Notes: a model not told the origin generated them from the sequence alone. Shown: positions 37,501 through 46,349, numbered from the stretch's first letter. The stretch: 64,000 bases of DNA from VXYL01 sp965199875 (GCA_965199875.1 OZ241346.1:3906001-3970000), one strand, 5' to 3'. Translations and numbers: made by a program.

Positions 37501-39862
37501 CAGCGTCTCGTTTTTCGCGGAAGAGGGCCGGACGTATCGCGTGCGCGTAAGCCAGGAAGTTCAGCACGGCAACTCGACTGCCGTGACGCTGCGCTGGTCG
37601 CAAGGCCCACGTCCTGCCAACGACGACTTCGCCGCTGCCGTCGAACTGCTGGATGCCGAAGGCGATATCGACGGCGACAACAACGGCGCCACGCTGGAAC
37701 CAGGAGAGCGGTTCGGCAATTTGGCTGCAACGGTGTGGTATCGCTGGACCGCACCCGACGACGGTGCTTGGCGGTTCAGAATGGACGAAGGACAACCTCC
37801 TGTGCTCGTCTTCACTGGCGACCATGTGGCGGCGCTGCGGCTGGTCTCGGGGTACCCAAGCGAAAGCGCCTCGATACGCGTACAGGCTGGGACGGAGTAC
37901 CGCATTGCCGTCGCGGCGACGGACCTCCTCGGTACCGGGGAAGACTGGGCTGCGAGAGCGTTTACGCTCATGTGGCAGAAATACGAGCGCGCCGCCGACG
38001 CGGACGACTTCGCGTACGCCGTCGAGCTCGACGGCGCTACCGGCTCCGAGCGGATTTCGCCTGGCAGCAGCGTGGAACCCGGCGAGCCCGCGCAAAGCGG
38101 CGTAAGGACGCGCTGGTGGGTCTGGACGGCACCGTCGAGCGGCCGGTTCACTTGGCGTCTTGCCGACACGCAGTACACCGAGATCAAGGTCGCCGTCTTC
38201 GCGCCGGCCGACCAGGGCGCGCCTTCGCTGTCGACCCTGCAACCCCTTGCCAGCACCGGGCCCAAGGTGACGGGTACCGAGCTCGCTTTCGACGCCATTG
38301 GCGGTCGGCGCTACTGGATTTCGGCGGGATACCATTCCGGCGACGACGCTGCGTTCGGCTTCAATCGCTCTGCTACTCTCGAATGGGGAAAGACGCCGGC
38401 CAACGACTCTCTGGCGCAAGCGATCGGCCTAAACGGCAGCAGCGGTTCGACGAACTTTGCCAATCGATTCGGCACGCTGGATCCCGGCGAGCGCAACGGC
38501 ATGCTGGGAGACTCCTCGCTGTGGTGGTCGTTCACGCCGAGGAAGGCCGGCTGGTACCGGTTCTGGCTGGAGGGGACGACCTCGGCAACGCTGGCCGTCT
38601 ACCGCGCGCACGGCGCTGGATTGGACGGCCTGCAGCTGGTGGCGCGAAGTCATGGCGACTGGCGGGCGCCGGACGCGGACGATGCGATTGCCGTGCTGTT
38701 CGACGCCGCCGCGGAGCAGCGCTACCTGATACGCGTGGGCCAGCGTGGCGATCGCAGCGACGCCGAATCGACGCTGAACTGGGACGAGGCCGACGCGCCG
38801 ACGTGGCTTCGCTACGCCGGCCGCCTGCGTGCATCGGCGCTTGGCTTGGACGCGCCGGGAACCGTTGCGACGCCAGCCCTGGCATTCGAGGATCGCGGGG
38901 CCGTGCTCTATCTGGCCACGTCCCAAGGCGTCCACCTGCTTGCCCGAGACGCCGCCAGCGGAGCGCTGGCGCAAGCGCGAGTCTTCGACATTGAGGAGGA
39001 ACCCAAGGCGCTGCTGTGGGACCGCAGCAAGAGCAGGTTGTACGCGCTGGTCGGCTGCGTCTGGCGGCAGCTGGCGCCGAGGGGCGGCTCGCGCCCGACA
39101 CTGGCGTGGGAAGAAGCGCTGGGGAGCATCGATGACGATGTGCCGACGTGTGACGTCCGCGTCGCGTTGCTGGACTCGACGGGAGCGTTCCTGTACCACG
39201 GCCACGCGGGTGGCGTGCAAGTGTATGCCTTGGGCGAGACTGGCCTGACCAGCGTGCAGAGCCTGGCCATCGAACGCTTCGAGCACGCGGCGATCAACCA
39301 CGCTGGCACAAGGGTCTACGCCACCGACGGCGATTCGCTGCAGGCGTTCACTCGCGACGAGAACACCGGCGAACTGGCTGCGGCCGGCAAAGTCGATCTG
39401 GCCATTACCTACGCGCGTGCCATCGCGATCAGCGACGACGATGCCTACCTCGTGGCGCTGGCCCAAAGTGGCGCCGCCGACGCCTACCAACTCGCCGCCA
39501 ACTCCGCCGTGCCCCGACACCTCGACACTCTCGGCGCCGTCGGCAATCCATCCTGGCGCGACGTCCACGGCGAGTGCGGCTTCATCGCGGCAAGGAATGG
39601 CGCGGCCGCGATTGACGGCTTCTGCCGCAACTCGGCGTTCAGTGCCGCCGTCCGCGCTGCCGGCGATCCCGCCAGACTCCAAGCCACGGACTACGTGGCC
39701 AACTGGCAAGCGGATCGCTTCAACAACTACATACCGGAGTTCAAAAGCCAAGCGCTGGCAACGAGCCCGGACGGGCGGCACGCCTACGTCTATTCCGAAG
39801 GCGACATCCTGATCTTCGAACGCATCGGCCATTCGCCGCCAGCCGAGAGCGCCGACGGCTAG
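34586..39862 (+). CDS. Large secreted subtilisin-like serine protease (S8)
   Basis: This 1,758-residue protein has an N-terminal hydrophobic segment (VLAAVAVLGAAVAVVVV), a propeptide-like region, and an S8 domain with the triad Asp331 (GVMDTGLN), His372 (NGHGTHVTG) and Ser549 (GTSMASPSVAG). After a P-domain-like sandwich come four repeats of about 125 residues starting near residues 885, 1009, 1140 and 1271. They share PANDxFAxAxxL ... LEPGE ... WYRWTAP ... AGTEYRIxVA, as in bacterial pre-peptidase-type domains. The C-terminal 340 residues look like a beta-propeller (YLATSQGVHLLARDAASGAL). A GGAGG lies upstream of the ATG. It is an extracellular or surface protease of unknown target, sitting between perM and dapA. 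Confidence 0.88.
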   Translation: MSSVALRVLAAVAVLGAAVAVVVVMDGRSAVRAPSPERSEESPGLEEARRQIAADAQGRVREATVQAAPLPSSSTEPFPVPAPAAPDGYSFTTAPTKLAVAAYHPTSEPAAGEPTQDDGLDWLFADGGASSAAVAGLAEQMQRDWVFGWLRLADGATAQDARNAVAPLGVDILAASGPLLRSRLPADEASLAAVAALPSVSGLGVVPPERKTRDAFRAELHAAPFRQLPVLITLMAHDPDYRWRRALQAFGVEVGRFDADIRAYAANVDAAAFDGALQADFVLAIEPMGMYHAAHDTAVPAMGADAVRVHMDEPGLFRGTGGAAVPIGVMDTGLNINHVDIASHRSSICGANFVYNDHRNEDADLWMDQNGHGTHVTGTIAGNGFAKPRYAGMAPAVAHIRFAKVLGRSGSGFSDGIFRGMDYLAQASACGSEAAKPLVVNMSLAANSREWHGRTSGERKLDAVVWAHRQLYVVAQSNASISGFSNYGAAKNSLSVGAVYDNGELARFSSWGPTFDGRLAPQLVATGADVYSARGQGSRGGYVSLSGTSMASPSVAGVAALLLDAVAEYREQPALTRARLMASAIKPDAWLDAGSAFPADNRQGPGRLQAQFGLGKASARTSVLQRKEADGWENGAVASTLTAGSYGYQDIVVPEGASRLDLVLAWDEPPADTIASTVLNDLDLWLDKDADCAAAACGEYASTSRRDNVEWIIVKNPAAGTYRARVVPQRVYTAAPRAGLAWTVIRGASTPSLRLNVEESRLIAERRHRVALSLSVDAYVAAGVQVAMYACRTVDGGTCSPTGRILPVTGEDGTRRSPTSDFTVVGEVGVGERQRIEFDVDLTLWRNAERLYFTASSWNANPATASVALATTDDSETQPTAPAAPPANDQFADAATLHGARGSVDADLLAATFEPGEPATQGRGTSPIGSIWYQWTAPARGAVHFGSSNRHIDVLQGERLAALTQTVANRWGSVSFFAEEGRTYRVRVSQEVQHGNSTAVTLRWSQGPRPANDDFAAAVELLDAEGDIDGDNNGATLEPGERFGNLAATVWYRWTAPDDGAWRFRMDEGQPPVLVFTGDHVAALRLVSGYPSESASIRVQAGTEYRIAVAATDLLGTGEDWAARAFTLMWQKYERAADADDFAYAVELDGATGSERISPGSSVEPGEPAQSGVRTRWWVWTAPSSGRFTWRLADTQYTEIKVAVFAPADQGAPSLSTLQPLASTGPKVTGTELAFDAIGGRRYWISAGYHSGDDAAFGFNRSATLEWGKTPANDSLAQAIGLNGSSGSTNFANRFGTLDPGERNGMLGDSSLWWSFTPRKAGWYRFWLEGTTSATLAVYRAHGAGLDGLQLVARSHGDWRAPDADDAIAVLFDAAAEQRYLIRVGQRGDRSDAESTLNWDEADAPTWLRYAGRLRASALGLDAPGTVATPALAFEDRGAVLYLATSQGVHLLARDAASGALAQARVFDIEEEPKALLWDRSKSRLYALVGCVWRQLAPRGGSRPTLAWEEALGSIDDDVPTCDVRVALLDSTGAFLYHGHAGGVQVYALGETGLTSVQSLAIERFEHAAINHAGTRVYATDGDSLQAFTRDENTGELAAAGKVDLAITYARAIAISDDDAYLVALAQSGAADAYQLAANSAVPRHLDTLGAVGNPSWRDVHGECGFIAARNGAAAIDGFCRNSAFSAAVRAAGDPARLQATDYVANWQADRFNNYIPEFKSQALATSPDGRHAYVYSEGDILIFERIGHSPPAESADG

Positions 39863-39951
39863 AAGGACGAGACAGACGGTTCTCCGGCCGCCCAAGCGCT
39901 CGCGCCATCTTGTACACTGCCTAGCCTCTTTCCTAGTTGGGTCGCGGCGTC

Positions 39952-40845
39952 ATGGCGCAGGCAACTGAAGATTTGCGCGGCAGTCTGGTGGCGTTGGTAA
40001 CGCCCATGACCGCCACCGGCGCGGTGGACTGGGCGGCGCTCGACGCGCTGGTCGACTGGCACTTGCAGTCCGGCACCCACGGCATCGTGCCGGTCGGCAC
40101 CACCGGAGAATCCGCCACCCTGACCCACGACGAGCACAAGCAGGTGGTGAAGGCGGTGGTGCGCCGAGTGGACGGCCGGGTGCCCGTGGTGGCGGGCGCC
40201 GGCGCCAACGCCACCGCCGAGGCCATCGAACTCACCGAGGCCGCCAAGGGCGACGGCGCCGACTACTGCCTTTCGGTCACGCCGTACTACAACAAGCCCA
40301 CCCAGGAGGGCCTCTACCGCCACTTCTGCGCCATTGCCGAAGCCGTCGATCTGCCGATGGTGCTGTACAACGTGCCGCCGCGCACCGCTTGCGACATGCA
40401 GGCCGAAACCGTCGCCCGCCTCGCCGAAGTGGAGCGCATCGTCGCCATCAAGGAGGCCTGCGGCGACGCCAGCCGCGTGGCGGACATCAAGGCCCTGGTC
40501 GCGGACGACTTCGTGCTGCTCTCCGGCGAAGACGCGCAAACCCTCGCCATGATGGAGCTCGGCGCCCGCGGCACCATCTCGGTGACCGCCAACGTGCTGC
40601 CGGAGAAGATGTCCGCGTTCTGCCAGGCGTATCTGGATGGCGACGACGCCAAGGCACGGCAGCTGGACGCCGAGCTGCAGCCGATCCACGAAATCCTGTT
40701 CGTCGAGACCAGCCCCATACCCACCAAGTGGGCGCTGTCGCGCATGGGTCGGATCGACGGCGGCATTCGCCTGCCGCTGGTGGAACTCACCCCGGCGGCG
40801 CAAGTCGAAGTGCGCGCAAGACTGAGCAACCTAGGCGCGTTGTGA
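39952..40845 (+). CDS. dapA: 4-hydroxy-tetrahydrodipicolinate synthase
   Basis: This 297-residue DapA condenses pyruvate and aspartate semialdehyde in the lysine/diaminopimelate pathway. The Schiff-base Lys lies in VAIKEACGD, the proton-relay Tyr in TPYYNKPTQEG, and GTTGESATLTHDEH is the family signature. ATG start at 39952; an in-frame TTG at 39937 is less likely. It is followed by bamC with a GTGA overlap, as in other gammaproteobacteria. Confidence 0.97.
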   Translation: MAQATEDLRGSLVALVTPMTATGAVDWAALDALVDWHLQSGTHGIVPVGTTGESATLTHDEHKQVVKAVVRRVDGRVPVVAGAGANATAEAIELTEAAKGDGADYCLSVTPYYNKPTQEGLYRHFCAIAEAVDLPMVLYNVPPRTACDMQAETVARLAEVERIVAIKEACGDASRVADIKALVADDFVLLSGEDAQTLAMMELGARGTISVTANVLPEKMSAFCQAYLDGDDAKARQLDAELQPIHEILFVETSPIPTKWALSRMGRIDGGIRLPLVELTPAAQVEVRARLSNLGAL

Positions 40846-41933
40846 CGCATCCGAACTGGCGCTGGCTGGCCTTCGCCGGCCTGATTCTCGCCCTTGCCAG
40901 CTGTCGCCTCACCCGCGACGACAAGGGCCTGTTCGTGGACCCCCGGGACGACTATCTGGATGCCGAGCCGGGCAAGCCGCTGGTGGTTCCCGACGACCTG
41001 GCCGAGACCGCCATCAACGACGCCTGGCCGATTCCGGAGATCGCCCCGCAGCCCATCGTCAAGGTGTTTCCACGCCGTGCGCCACGGCCCGCGGTGCTGG
41101 TCGGCAAGGACTTTGACGCCGTGCGAATTCAGCGCCTGGGCCAACGCCGCTGGATCGTGCTCGGCGACGCCCCGGAACAGGTTTGGCCGATGGTGAAGCA
41201 GTTTCTTGGCGAAAACGGCGTCGGCATCGGCCGCGAAGACCCCCGGGGCGGCGTCGTCGAGAGCGCTTGGATCGTGGTGGCGGAGCAGGACTACGGCGAC
41301 GTGCTGCGCAGCGCCATCCGCGATGGCCGCGAAGAGCACGTTGCAAACGCCGGCAGCGCCGTTCCGCCCGGCCGCGATCGGCTGCGCATCCGCGTCGAAC
41401 GCGGCATCCGGCGCGGTTCCACGGAAGTCCACGTGCGCCACGAACGGGCCTTGGGCGTCGGCGACGAAACCGCGCCGGCGATCAGCGAAGTGGAAGCCGA
41501 GGTGGTGGCGAAGCTGGCCGAGTACTTCGCCGCCGGCGTGACCACCGCGGTGTCCATGGTGGGGCGGGACATCGCCGCCGCGGCCAAGGCGCAAATGGTG
41601 AAGGACGACACCGGCTATCCCATCCTGCATCTGCACGTGGACTTCGACCGCGCCTGGGCGACCGTGGGGCAGGCCTTGCAGCGCGCCGAGATAGAAGCCG
41701 AAGTCAACCACCAGGAGGCCGTCTACCGCGCCACCTTTCCCACCGCCGGCCAGCGCGGCTGGCTGAAGCGCATCGTGCCCGGCGGCGAGGTGGGCCGCGA
41801 CACGCCGGTGGCCATCCACGTCGAACGTGCCGAGGCCAGCACCCGGGTCAGCGTCACCGCCCCCGACGGCGAGCCGCTGAGCGCGGATCTGGCCGAAGAA
41901 GTGCTGGTGACGCTGCGCGAGTTCGCCGCTTGA
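40842..41933 (+). CDS. bamC: Outer-membrane assembly lipoprotein BamC
   Basis: This 363-residue lipoprotein has lipobox ALASC and the NlpB/DapX fold pattern: an unstructured N-terminus, then two helix-grip domains. BamC is an accessory of the BAM complex that inserts outer-membrane beta-barrels. The GTG start overlaps the dapA stop by four bases. Position after dapA is the standard one for this gene, which supports the call although the sequence is only moderately conserved. Confidence 0.85.
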   Translation: MTHPNWRWLAFAGLILALASCRLTRDDKGLFVDPRDDYLDAEPGKPLVVPDDLAETAINDAWPIPEIAPQPIVKVFPRRAPRPAVLVGKDFDAVRIQRLGQRRWIVLGDAPEQVWPMVKQFLGENGVGIGREDPRGGVVESAWIVVAEQDYGDVLRSAIRDGREEHVANAGSAVPPGRDRLRIRVERGIRRGSTEVHVRHERALGVGDETAPAISEVEAEVVAKLAEYFAAGVTTAVSMVGRDIAAAAKAQMVKDDTGYPILHLHVDFDRAWATVGQALQRAEIEAEVNHQEAVYRATFPTAGQRGWLKRIVPGGEVGRDTPVAIHVERAEASTRVSVTAPDGEPLSADLAEEVLVTLREFAA

Positions 41934-42065
41934 GCGAAGCGCATCCACAACGACTGGCCAAACCACCGCACCCGATGCCGGATTGGGCCAGCCAGGCCGT
42001 CGCCGGTGCGACTGCCGTCCCGTTTGCGCCATAATCGACGCGTTGCCGAACGTCGACGGGATGCC

Positions 42066-42560
42066 ATGACCAGTCCACTCACCTACGTCACCGACGAGAT
42101 GCGCACCGCCCAGGGCGTTTGGGGCGAAAGCCGAACGGCGCCGCCGATCACCGAGACGGACATCCGCCGCTGGGCGATGGCCACGTTCTACCCCAAGCAG
42201 CCGCCGCGCATCTACTGGGACGCCGAATACGCTGCCGCCAGCCGCTGGGGCGGCATCGTGGCGCCGCCGGACTTCAACCCCTTCGCGTGGCCGGTGCAGC
42301 GCCAAGGGGGCGGTTCGCCGAACCTGGCCGGCAAACGTCCCGACGGCAAGCCGCTGACCGGCATGAACGGCGGCCAGACCGACACCTACGGTGCGCCGAT
42401 GCGCCCGGGCGACGTCGTTTCCGCCCGCAGCCGGCTGCTCGACTGGTGGGAACGGGAAGGCCGCCTCGGACACACGCTCTACGTGCGTTCCGAAATCGAG
42501 TGGCGCAACCAGCACGACGAACACGTGAAGACGCGGCTGTCCATTTCGATCCGCTACTGA
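42066..42560 (+). CDS. MaoC-type hot-dog protein, N-half (FAS1-like dehydratase)
   Basis: This 164-residue single hot-dog domain of the MaoC_dehydrat_N type lacks the catalytic His-Asp pair (TFYPKQPPRIYWD where GDxNPxHxD would be). Such halves pair with a catalytic half to form a heteromeric hydratase/dehydratase on enoyl- or 3-hydroxyacyl-CoA. The partner is probably the gene at 42740. The ATG at 42066 is chosen; a possible CATAAT -10 lies at 42030-42035. Confidence 0.75.
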   Translation: MTSPLTYVTDEMRTAQGVWGESRTAPPITETDIRRWAMATFYPKQPPRIYWDAEYAAASRWGGIVAPPDFNPFAWPVQRQGGGSPNLAGKRPDGKPLTGMNGGQTDTYGAPMRPGDVVSARSRLLDWWEREGRLGHTLYVRSEIEWRNQHDEHVKTRLSISIRY

Positions 42561-42570
42561 CGGCGCGGCG

Positions 42571-42723
42571 ATGGGCAAGGGGCTACAAGACACGGCAGCG
42601 CCGACGCGCGCCGTCTCGCAAGCGCAGGTGAACGGCCTGGTGTCCGAAGTGCTGCCCCAGGGCTGCTGGCGGGACGACGACTATCTGTGGCTGACCGACC
42701 GCAGCCGGCGACGATTCGCATGA
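42571..42723 (+). other. Short ORF with Uma2-like N-terminal segment, probably a remnant
   Basis: A 50-codon ORF between the two hot-dog genes contains VLPQGCWRDDDYLWLTDRS, which recalls the N-terminal LPxQGxWSExDYLWLTD of Uma2-family nucleases. It stops where the rest of that domain should begin. It may be a degraded insertion or a chance match. Confidence 0.35.
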
Positions 42724-42739
42724 AGAGGAGAACACCGAC

Positions 42740-43159
42740 ATGAGCATTGCTTTCAACGACGTGGAAGTGGGCGACAAGCTGCCCGAGTGGTCGCGCAAGA
42801 CCGGCTTCGCCGAGTGGAACCGCTATGCGGCGGTGAACGAGGAGTTCGTGCCGTTCCACATGGACGACGAAGCCGGTCGCCGCGCCGGCAACGAACAGGG
42901 CGCGTTCGGCATGGGCAATCTGCGCTACGCCTACATCGTCAACGCCCTGCACGACTGGATCGGCGACGAGGGCGTGGTGCGCGAAGTGGGCTGCCAGTAT
43001 CGCGCCATCAACCAGAAGGACGACGTGCTCACCGTCGTCGGGGAAGTCACCGAGAAGACCTGCCAAGACGGCGAGAACCGCGTCCGCCTGACGATCAACG
43101 TCGTCAATCAGCACGGCGGCGCGACCTGCCCCGGACACGCCGTGGTGGTGCTTCCCTAA
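42740..43159 (+). CDS. MaoC-type hot-dog protein, catalytic half
   Basis: This 139-residue hot-dog protein has RYAAVNEEFVPFHMDDEAG in place of the canonical GDxNPxHxD; His is kept and the Asp is replaced by Glu. It has a strong AGGAG ribosome site. With the N-half at 42066 it forms a two-subunit MaoC-like hydratase/dehydratase, the arrangement known for ChsH1-ChsH2 and HadA-HadB. Substrate unknown; a CoA thioester is likely. Confidence 0.78.
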   Translation: MSIAFNDVEVGDKLPEWSRKTGFAEWNRYAAVNEEFVPFHMDDEAGRRAGNEQGAFGMGNLRYAYIVNALHDWIGDEGVVREVGCQYRAINQKDDVLTVVGEVTEKTCQDGENRVRLTINVVNQHGGATCPGHAVVVLP

Positions 43160-43283
43160 GCCGCGGCCGCTGCCGGCGACCGCTCGATGGCGGTGTTACG
43201 CGACGAGGGCTCGCGCTTGATCGGCGCGGCCCGGCGGCGGTTCTTCGCCGTCAACTTCAACGGCCTGTACGCCGCATAGGCCC

Positions 43284-44090
43284 GTGTCCTGGCCCGAAGC
43301 GGCGACCGTCGCGCTGCGCGTCGTCCTGGTTCTTGGCGGCATCTACCTGGCGCTGTGCGCGGCGCTGTGGGCCGTTCAGGACAAGCTGATCTTCCACCCG
43401 CGCGGGCTCGTGGCCGAGCCGAGGAATCCGGCAGCGAGGGCCGTCGCGCTGGAACGCGGCGACGCGGTGCTGCGCGGCTGGACCGTGAACGAGGATGCCG
43501 ACGGGCCGCTGGTCGTCTACTTCGGCGGCAACGCCGAGGAGGTGTCCGCGCACGTCGACGGCTTCGCCGCGCAGGACGCCACGGCGGTGCTGTTCAACTA
43601 CCGCGGCTACGGCGAGAGCGACGGCAAGCCGTCGGAGAGCGCGCTGGTGGAAGACGCCGTGGCCGTCGCCGACTGGGCCAAAGAGCGCTTCCCCAACCGC
43701 CCCTTGGTGCTGTTCGGTCTGAGCCTGGGTTCCGGCGTCGCCGCGCTGGCAACGCCGCGAACGAAGCCCGACGCCCTGGTGCTCGTCAGCCCCTATCGCA
43801 GCGTCGAGCACATCGCCCGCGCCAGCTATCCGATCTTCCCCATCCGCTGGCTGCTGCAGCATCCGTTCCGCGCCGAAACCGCGGTGGACGCCATGCCCCG
43901 GACGCTGGTTTTCGCAGCACCCAACGACCGCGTGATCCGCTTCCGGGAGAGCGAGGCGATGGTGCGGCTGATCGGCGACAAGGCGCAGCTGCACACCTTC
44001 GACGTGGCGCACGGCGAGTTCCTCTTCCACCCGCCGGTTTGGACCCTCGTCGGCGAGTTTCTAGGGGACTTGACGTCGACGCACGGGTGA
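43284..44090 (+). CDS. Membrane-anchored alpha/beta hydrolase (BEM46-like)
   Basis: This 268-residue protein has an N-terminal transmembrane helix (VVLVLGGIYLALCAALWAV) followed by an alpha/beta-hydrolase domain with nucleophile elbow GLSLGSG, acid loop PNDRVI, and the C-terminal His near DVAHGEFLF. The family is broad (esterases, thioesterases), so no substrate is assigned. GTG start at 43284. The 124 bases upstream show no gene. Confidence 0.8.
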   Translation: MSWPEAATVALRVVLVLGGIYLALCAALWAVQDKLIFHPRGLVAEPRNPAARAVALERGDAVLRGWTVNEDADGPLVVYFGGNAEEVSAHVDGFAAQDATAVLFNYRGYGESDGKPSESALVEDAVAVADWAKERFPNRPLVLFGLSLGSGVAALATPRTKPDALVLVSPYRSVEHIARASYPIFPIRWLLQHPFRAETAVDAMPRTLVFAAPNDRVIRFRESEAMVRLIGDKAQLHTFDVAHGEFLFHPPVWTLVGEFLGDLTSTHG

Positions 44091-44155
44091 CGCGGGGCGG
44101 ATGCGCGGTCGCTACGTCGTTGAACTGCTGGCAGCCGTCGGCAGACGGTTCGAGC

Positions 44156-44566
44156 CTAGGCGCAGCACTTGGCGCGGCGGGGGTCTCGCCGCTTGCCGGC
44201 TTCCGGCAAGTCGTCCGTGATGGTGTAGACCTCCCAGCGGATGCCGCCCGGATCTCGAACCCACACCTTGTCCTGTTCGGCGTGGCAGCAGACCGTCGCC
44301 TCCTCCACTGCGGTCTTCATGCCTTCCTCCGCCAGCCGGTGCGTCTCGGCGACCACTTCCTCGGTGCTTGCCACTTCCACGCCCAGATGGTTCAGCTTCT
44401 GCTCGCGGTCGTTCTCCACCAGCACCAGCTTCAACGGCGGCTCGGCGATCTCGAAGTTGGCGTAGCCTTCGCGCACCTTGTGCGGCTCGACGCCGAAGAG
44501 CGACTGGTAGAACGCGATCGAGTCGGCGAGATTCGGCACGTTGAGCGCCAGCTGGACTCGCGACAT
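44156..44566 (-). CDS. arsI: ArsI/CadI-family vicinal oxygen chelate metalloenzyme
   Basis: This 136-residue protein starts MSRVQLALNVPNLADSIAFY and carries the paired cysteines C93-C94 (TVCCHAEQDKVWV) plus a C-terminal CC. This pattern is characteristic of the ArsI/CadI group. ArsI is a non-haem iron dioxygenase that cleaves the C-As bond of trivalent organoarsenicals; the Cys pair binds As. Metal-ligand candidates here include H60 and a C-terminal Glu (WEVYT). AAGGAG lies before the ATG at 44566. No arsR, arsM or arsP is nearby, so regulation and exact substrate are open. Confidence 0.85.
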   Translation of the reverse strand: MSRVQLALNVPNLADSIAFYQSLFGVEPHKVREGYANFEIAEPPLKLVLVENDREQKLNHLGVEVASTEEVVAETHRLAEEGMKTAVEEATVCCHAEQDKVWVRDPGGIRWEVYTITDDLPEAGKRRDPRRAKCCA

Positions 44567-44699
44567 GGCTTGCTCCTTCCTCGGCGGCTGGGTTCGATAC
44601 ACCCAACATGCGGTCGGCGGGCAGGCAAGTCAACCCACTCGACCCACCAGCGCCCGCCTCGAATAGAATGGCGACGTCGGCAGCAACGAGGAACAGGGC

Positions 44700-46328
44700 T
44701 TGCACTTCAATCTCGCCACCGTCAACGAAGCCATCGCCGAGGCGGTGCCGGAACGCGAGGCCATCGTCTTCCGCGACCGGCGGTTCACCTACCGTCAACT
44801 CACCGAACGCACCCGTCGGCTGGCCAACTACCTCATCGAGCGGGGCCTGGGGTTGCACGCCGAGCGCCCGGCGCTGAAGGAGTGGCAGTCCGGCCAGGAC
44901 CATCTCGGCATCTACCTCTACAACGGCAACGAATACCTCGAAGCCATGCTCGGCGCCTACAAGGCCCGGGTCGCGCCGTTCAACGTCAACTACCGCTACG
45001 TGGACGAAGAACTGGTCTATCTGCTGAACGACGCCGCCGCCAAGGCAATGGTGTTCCACAGTTCCCTGGCCGATCACGTTGCCGCCATCCGCAAGCAGGT
45101 GCCAACGCTGGAAGTGCTGCTGCAGGTGCAGGACGACCAGCGCCCGCTGCTCGACGGCGCCGTGGACTTCGAGGCCGCTTTGGCCAGCGCCAGCACCGCA
45201 AGACCCGACCTCGAGTGGCACCCGGACGACCTGTACGTCATCTACACCGGCGGCACCACGGGAATGCCCAAGGGCGTGCTCTGGAAGCACGGCGACATCC
45301 TCATCGCCAGCCTCGGCGCGCGGCGCACCGACGGCACCGTGCTGGACAGCTTGCAGGGCTACATCGACCGCGCTTGCGCAGCCCATCGCAAGACGCTCCC
45401 GACGCCGCCGTTCATGCACGGCGCTGGACACTGGGCGGCGTTCCAGGCGTTCAACACCGGCAGCACGGTGGTGGTGCAGAACGAAGTCAAGCGCTTCGAC
45501 GCCGCCGACGCGGTGGCGGTGATCGAACGCGAAGGGGTGAACAACATGCTGCTGGTGGGCGACGCCTTCGGGCGGCCCTTGGCGGACGCGCTGCGGGCGA
45601 AGAACGCCCGCTGCCCGACGCTGCGCAACCTCATCACCGGCGGCGCCATCATGACGGCGAAGATCAAGTCCGAACTGCTCGAGGCGCTGCCCCACGTCAA
45701 CATCATCGACAGCGCCGGATCGTCCGAGACCGGCGGCCAGGCATCGCACACCAGCAACGCCAAGACCGGCGCCGCCACCGGCAGGTTCAAGCTGTCGCCG
45801 CACAACGCCGTGCTCAACGACGCCATGACCGCAACCTTGGAACCGGGCCACGACGGGCTTGGCTGGTGGGCGCGCAGCGGCAACATTCCGCTCGGCTACC
45901 TGGGCGACGAAGCAAAGACGCGCAAGACCTTTCCGGTTCTCGACGGCGTGCGCTACTCGGTGCCGGGCGACAAGGTGCGGCTCTTGGCCGACGGCACCTT
46001 GGAACTGCACGGCCGCGAGTCCGTCACCATCAACTCCGGCGGCGAGAAGATCTTCGCCGAAGAAGTGGAGCAAGCCATCAAGCACCATCCGGACGTCTAC
46101 GACGCGGTGGTGGCGGGACGGCCTTCCGAACGCTGGGGCAGCGAGGTGGTGGCCATCGTGCAGTTCAAGGCCGGCAAGACAGCCAGCGAAGAGAGCCTGC
46201 TCGAGGAGTGCGCCAGGCACATCGCCCGCTACAAGCTGCCCAAGGCGTTCGTCATCGCCGACGAAGTGCTGCGCAGCCCGAACGGCAAGGCCGACTACCG
46301 CTGGGCCAAGGCGCAAGTGGCCCGCTGA
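44700..46328 (+). CDS. Acyl-CoA synthetase (FadD19/FadD3-like)
   Basis: This 542-residue ANL-superfamily ligase has the AMP-binding loop YTGGTTGMPKG, the acyl-pocket region TPPFMHGAGHWAAF, the adenylate motif DSAGSSETGG, and the C-terminal SPNGKADYRWAK with the catalytic Lys. The layout closely follows the actinobacterial FadD19/FadD3 type, which activates steroid side chains or branched acids to CoA thioesters via acyl-AMP. The real substrate is unknown. TTG start at 44700 with GAGGAA just upstream. A HAD-type gene follows 21 bases downstream, and hot-dog and crotonase genes flank the pair. Confidence 0.88.
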   Translation: MHFNLATVNEAIAEAVPEREAIVFRDRRFTYRQLTERTRRLANYLIERGLGLHAERPALKEWQSGQDHLGIYLYNGNEYLEAMLGAYKARVAPFNVNYRYVDEELVYLLNDAAAKAMVFHSSLADHVAAIRKQVPTLEVLLQVQDDQRPLLDGAVDFEAALASASTARPDLEWHPDDLYVIYTGGTTGMPKGVLWKHGDILIASLGARRTDGTVLDSLQGYIDRACAAHRKTLPTPPFMHGAGHWAAFQAFNTGSTVVVQNEVKRFDAADAVAVIEREGVNNMLLVGDAFGRPLADALRAKNARCPTLRNLITGGAIMTAKIKSELLEALPHVNIIDSAGSSETGGQASHTSNAKTGAATGRFKLSPHNAVLNDAMTATLEPGHDGLGWWARSGNIPLGYLGDEAKTRKTFPVLDGVRYSVPGDKVRLLADGTLELHGRESVTINSGGEKIFAEEVEQAIKHHPDVYDAVVAGRPSERWGSEVVAIVQFKAGKTASEESLLEECARHIARYKLPKAFVIADEVLRSPNGKADYRWAKAQVAR

Positions 46329-46349
46329 GCGGGCACAAGAGGAAACCCG

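Noticed and set aside
43160..43283. Short ORF (MAVLRDEGSRLIGAARRRFF) before the alpha/beta hydrolase
   Set aside because: Thirty codons, no ribosome site and no recognisable similarity.
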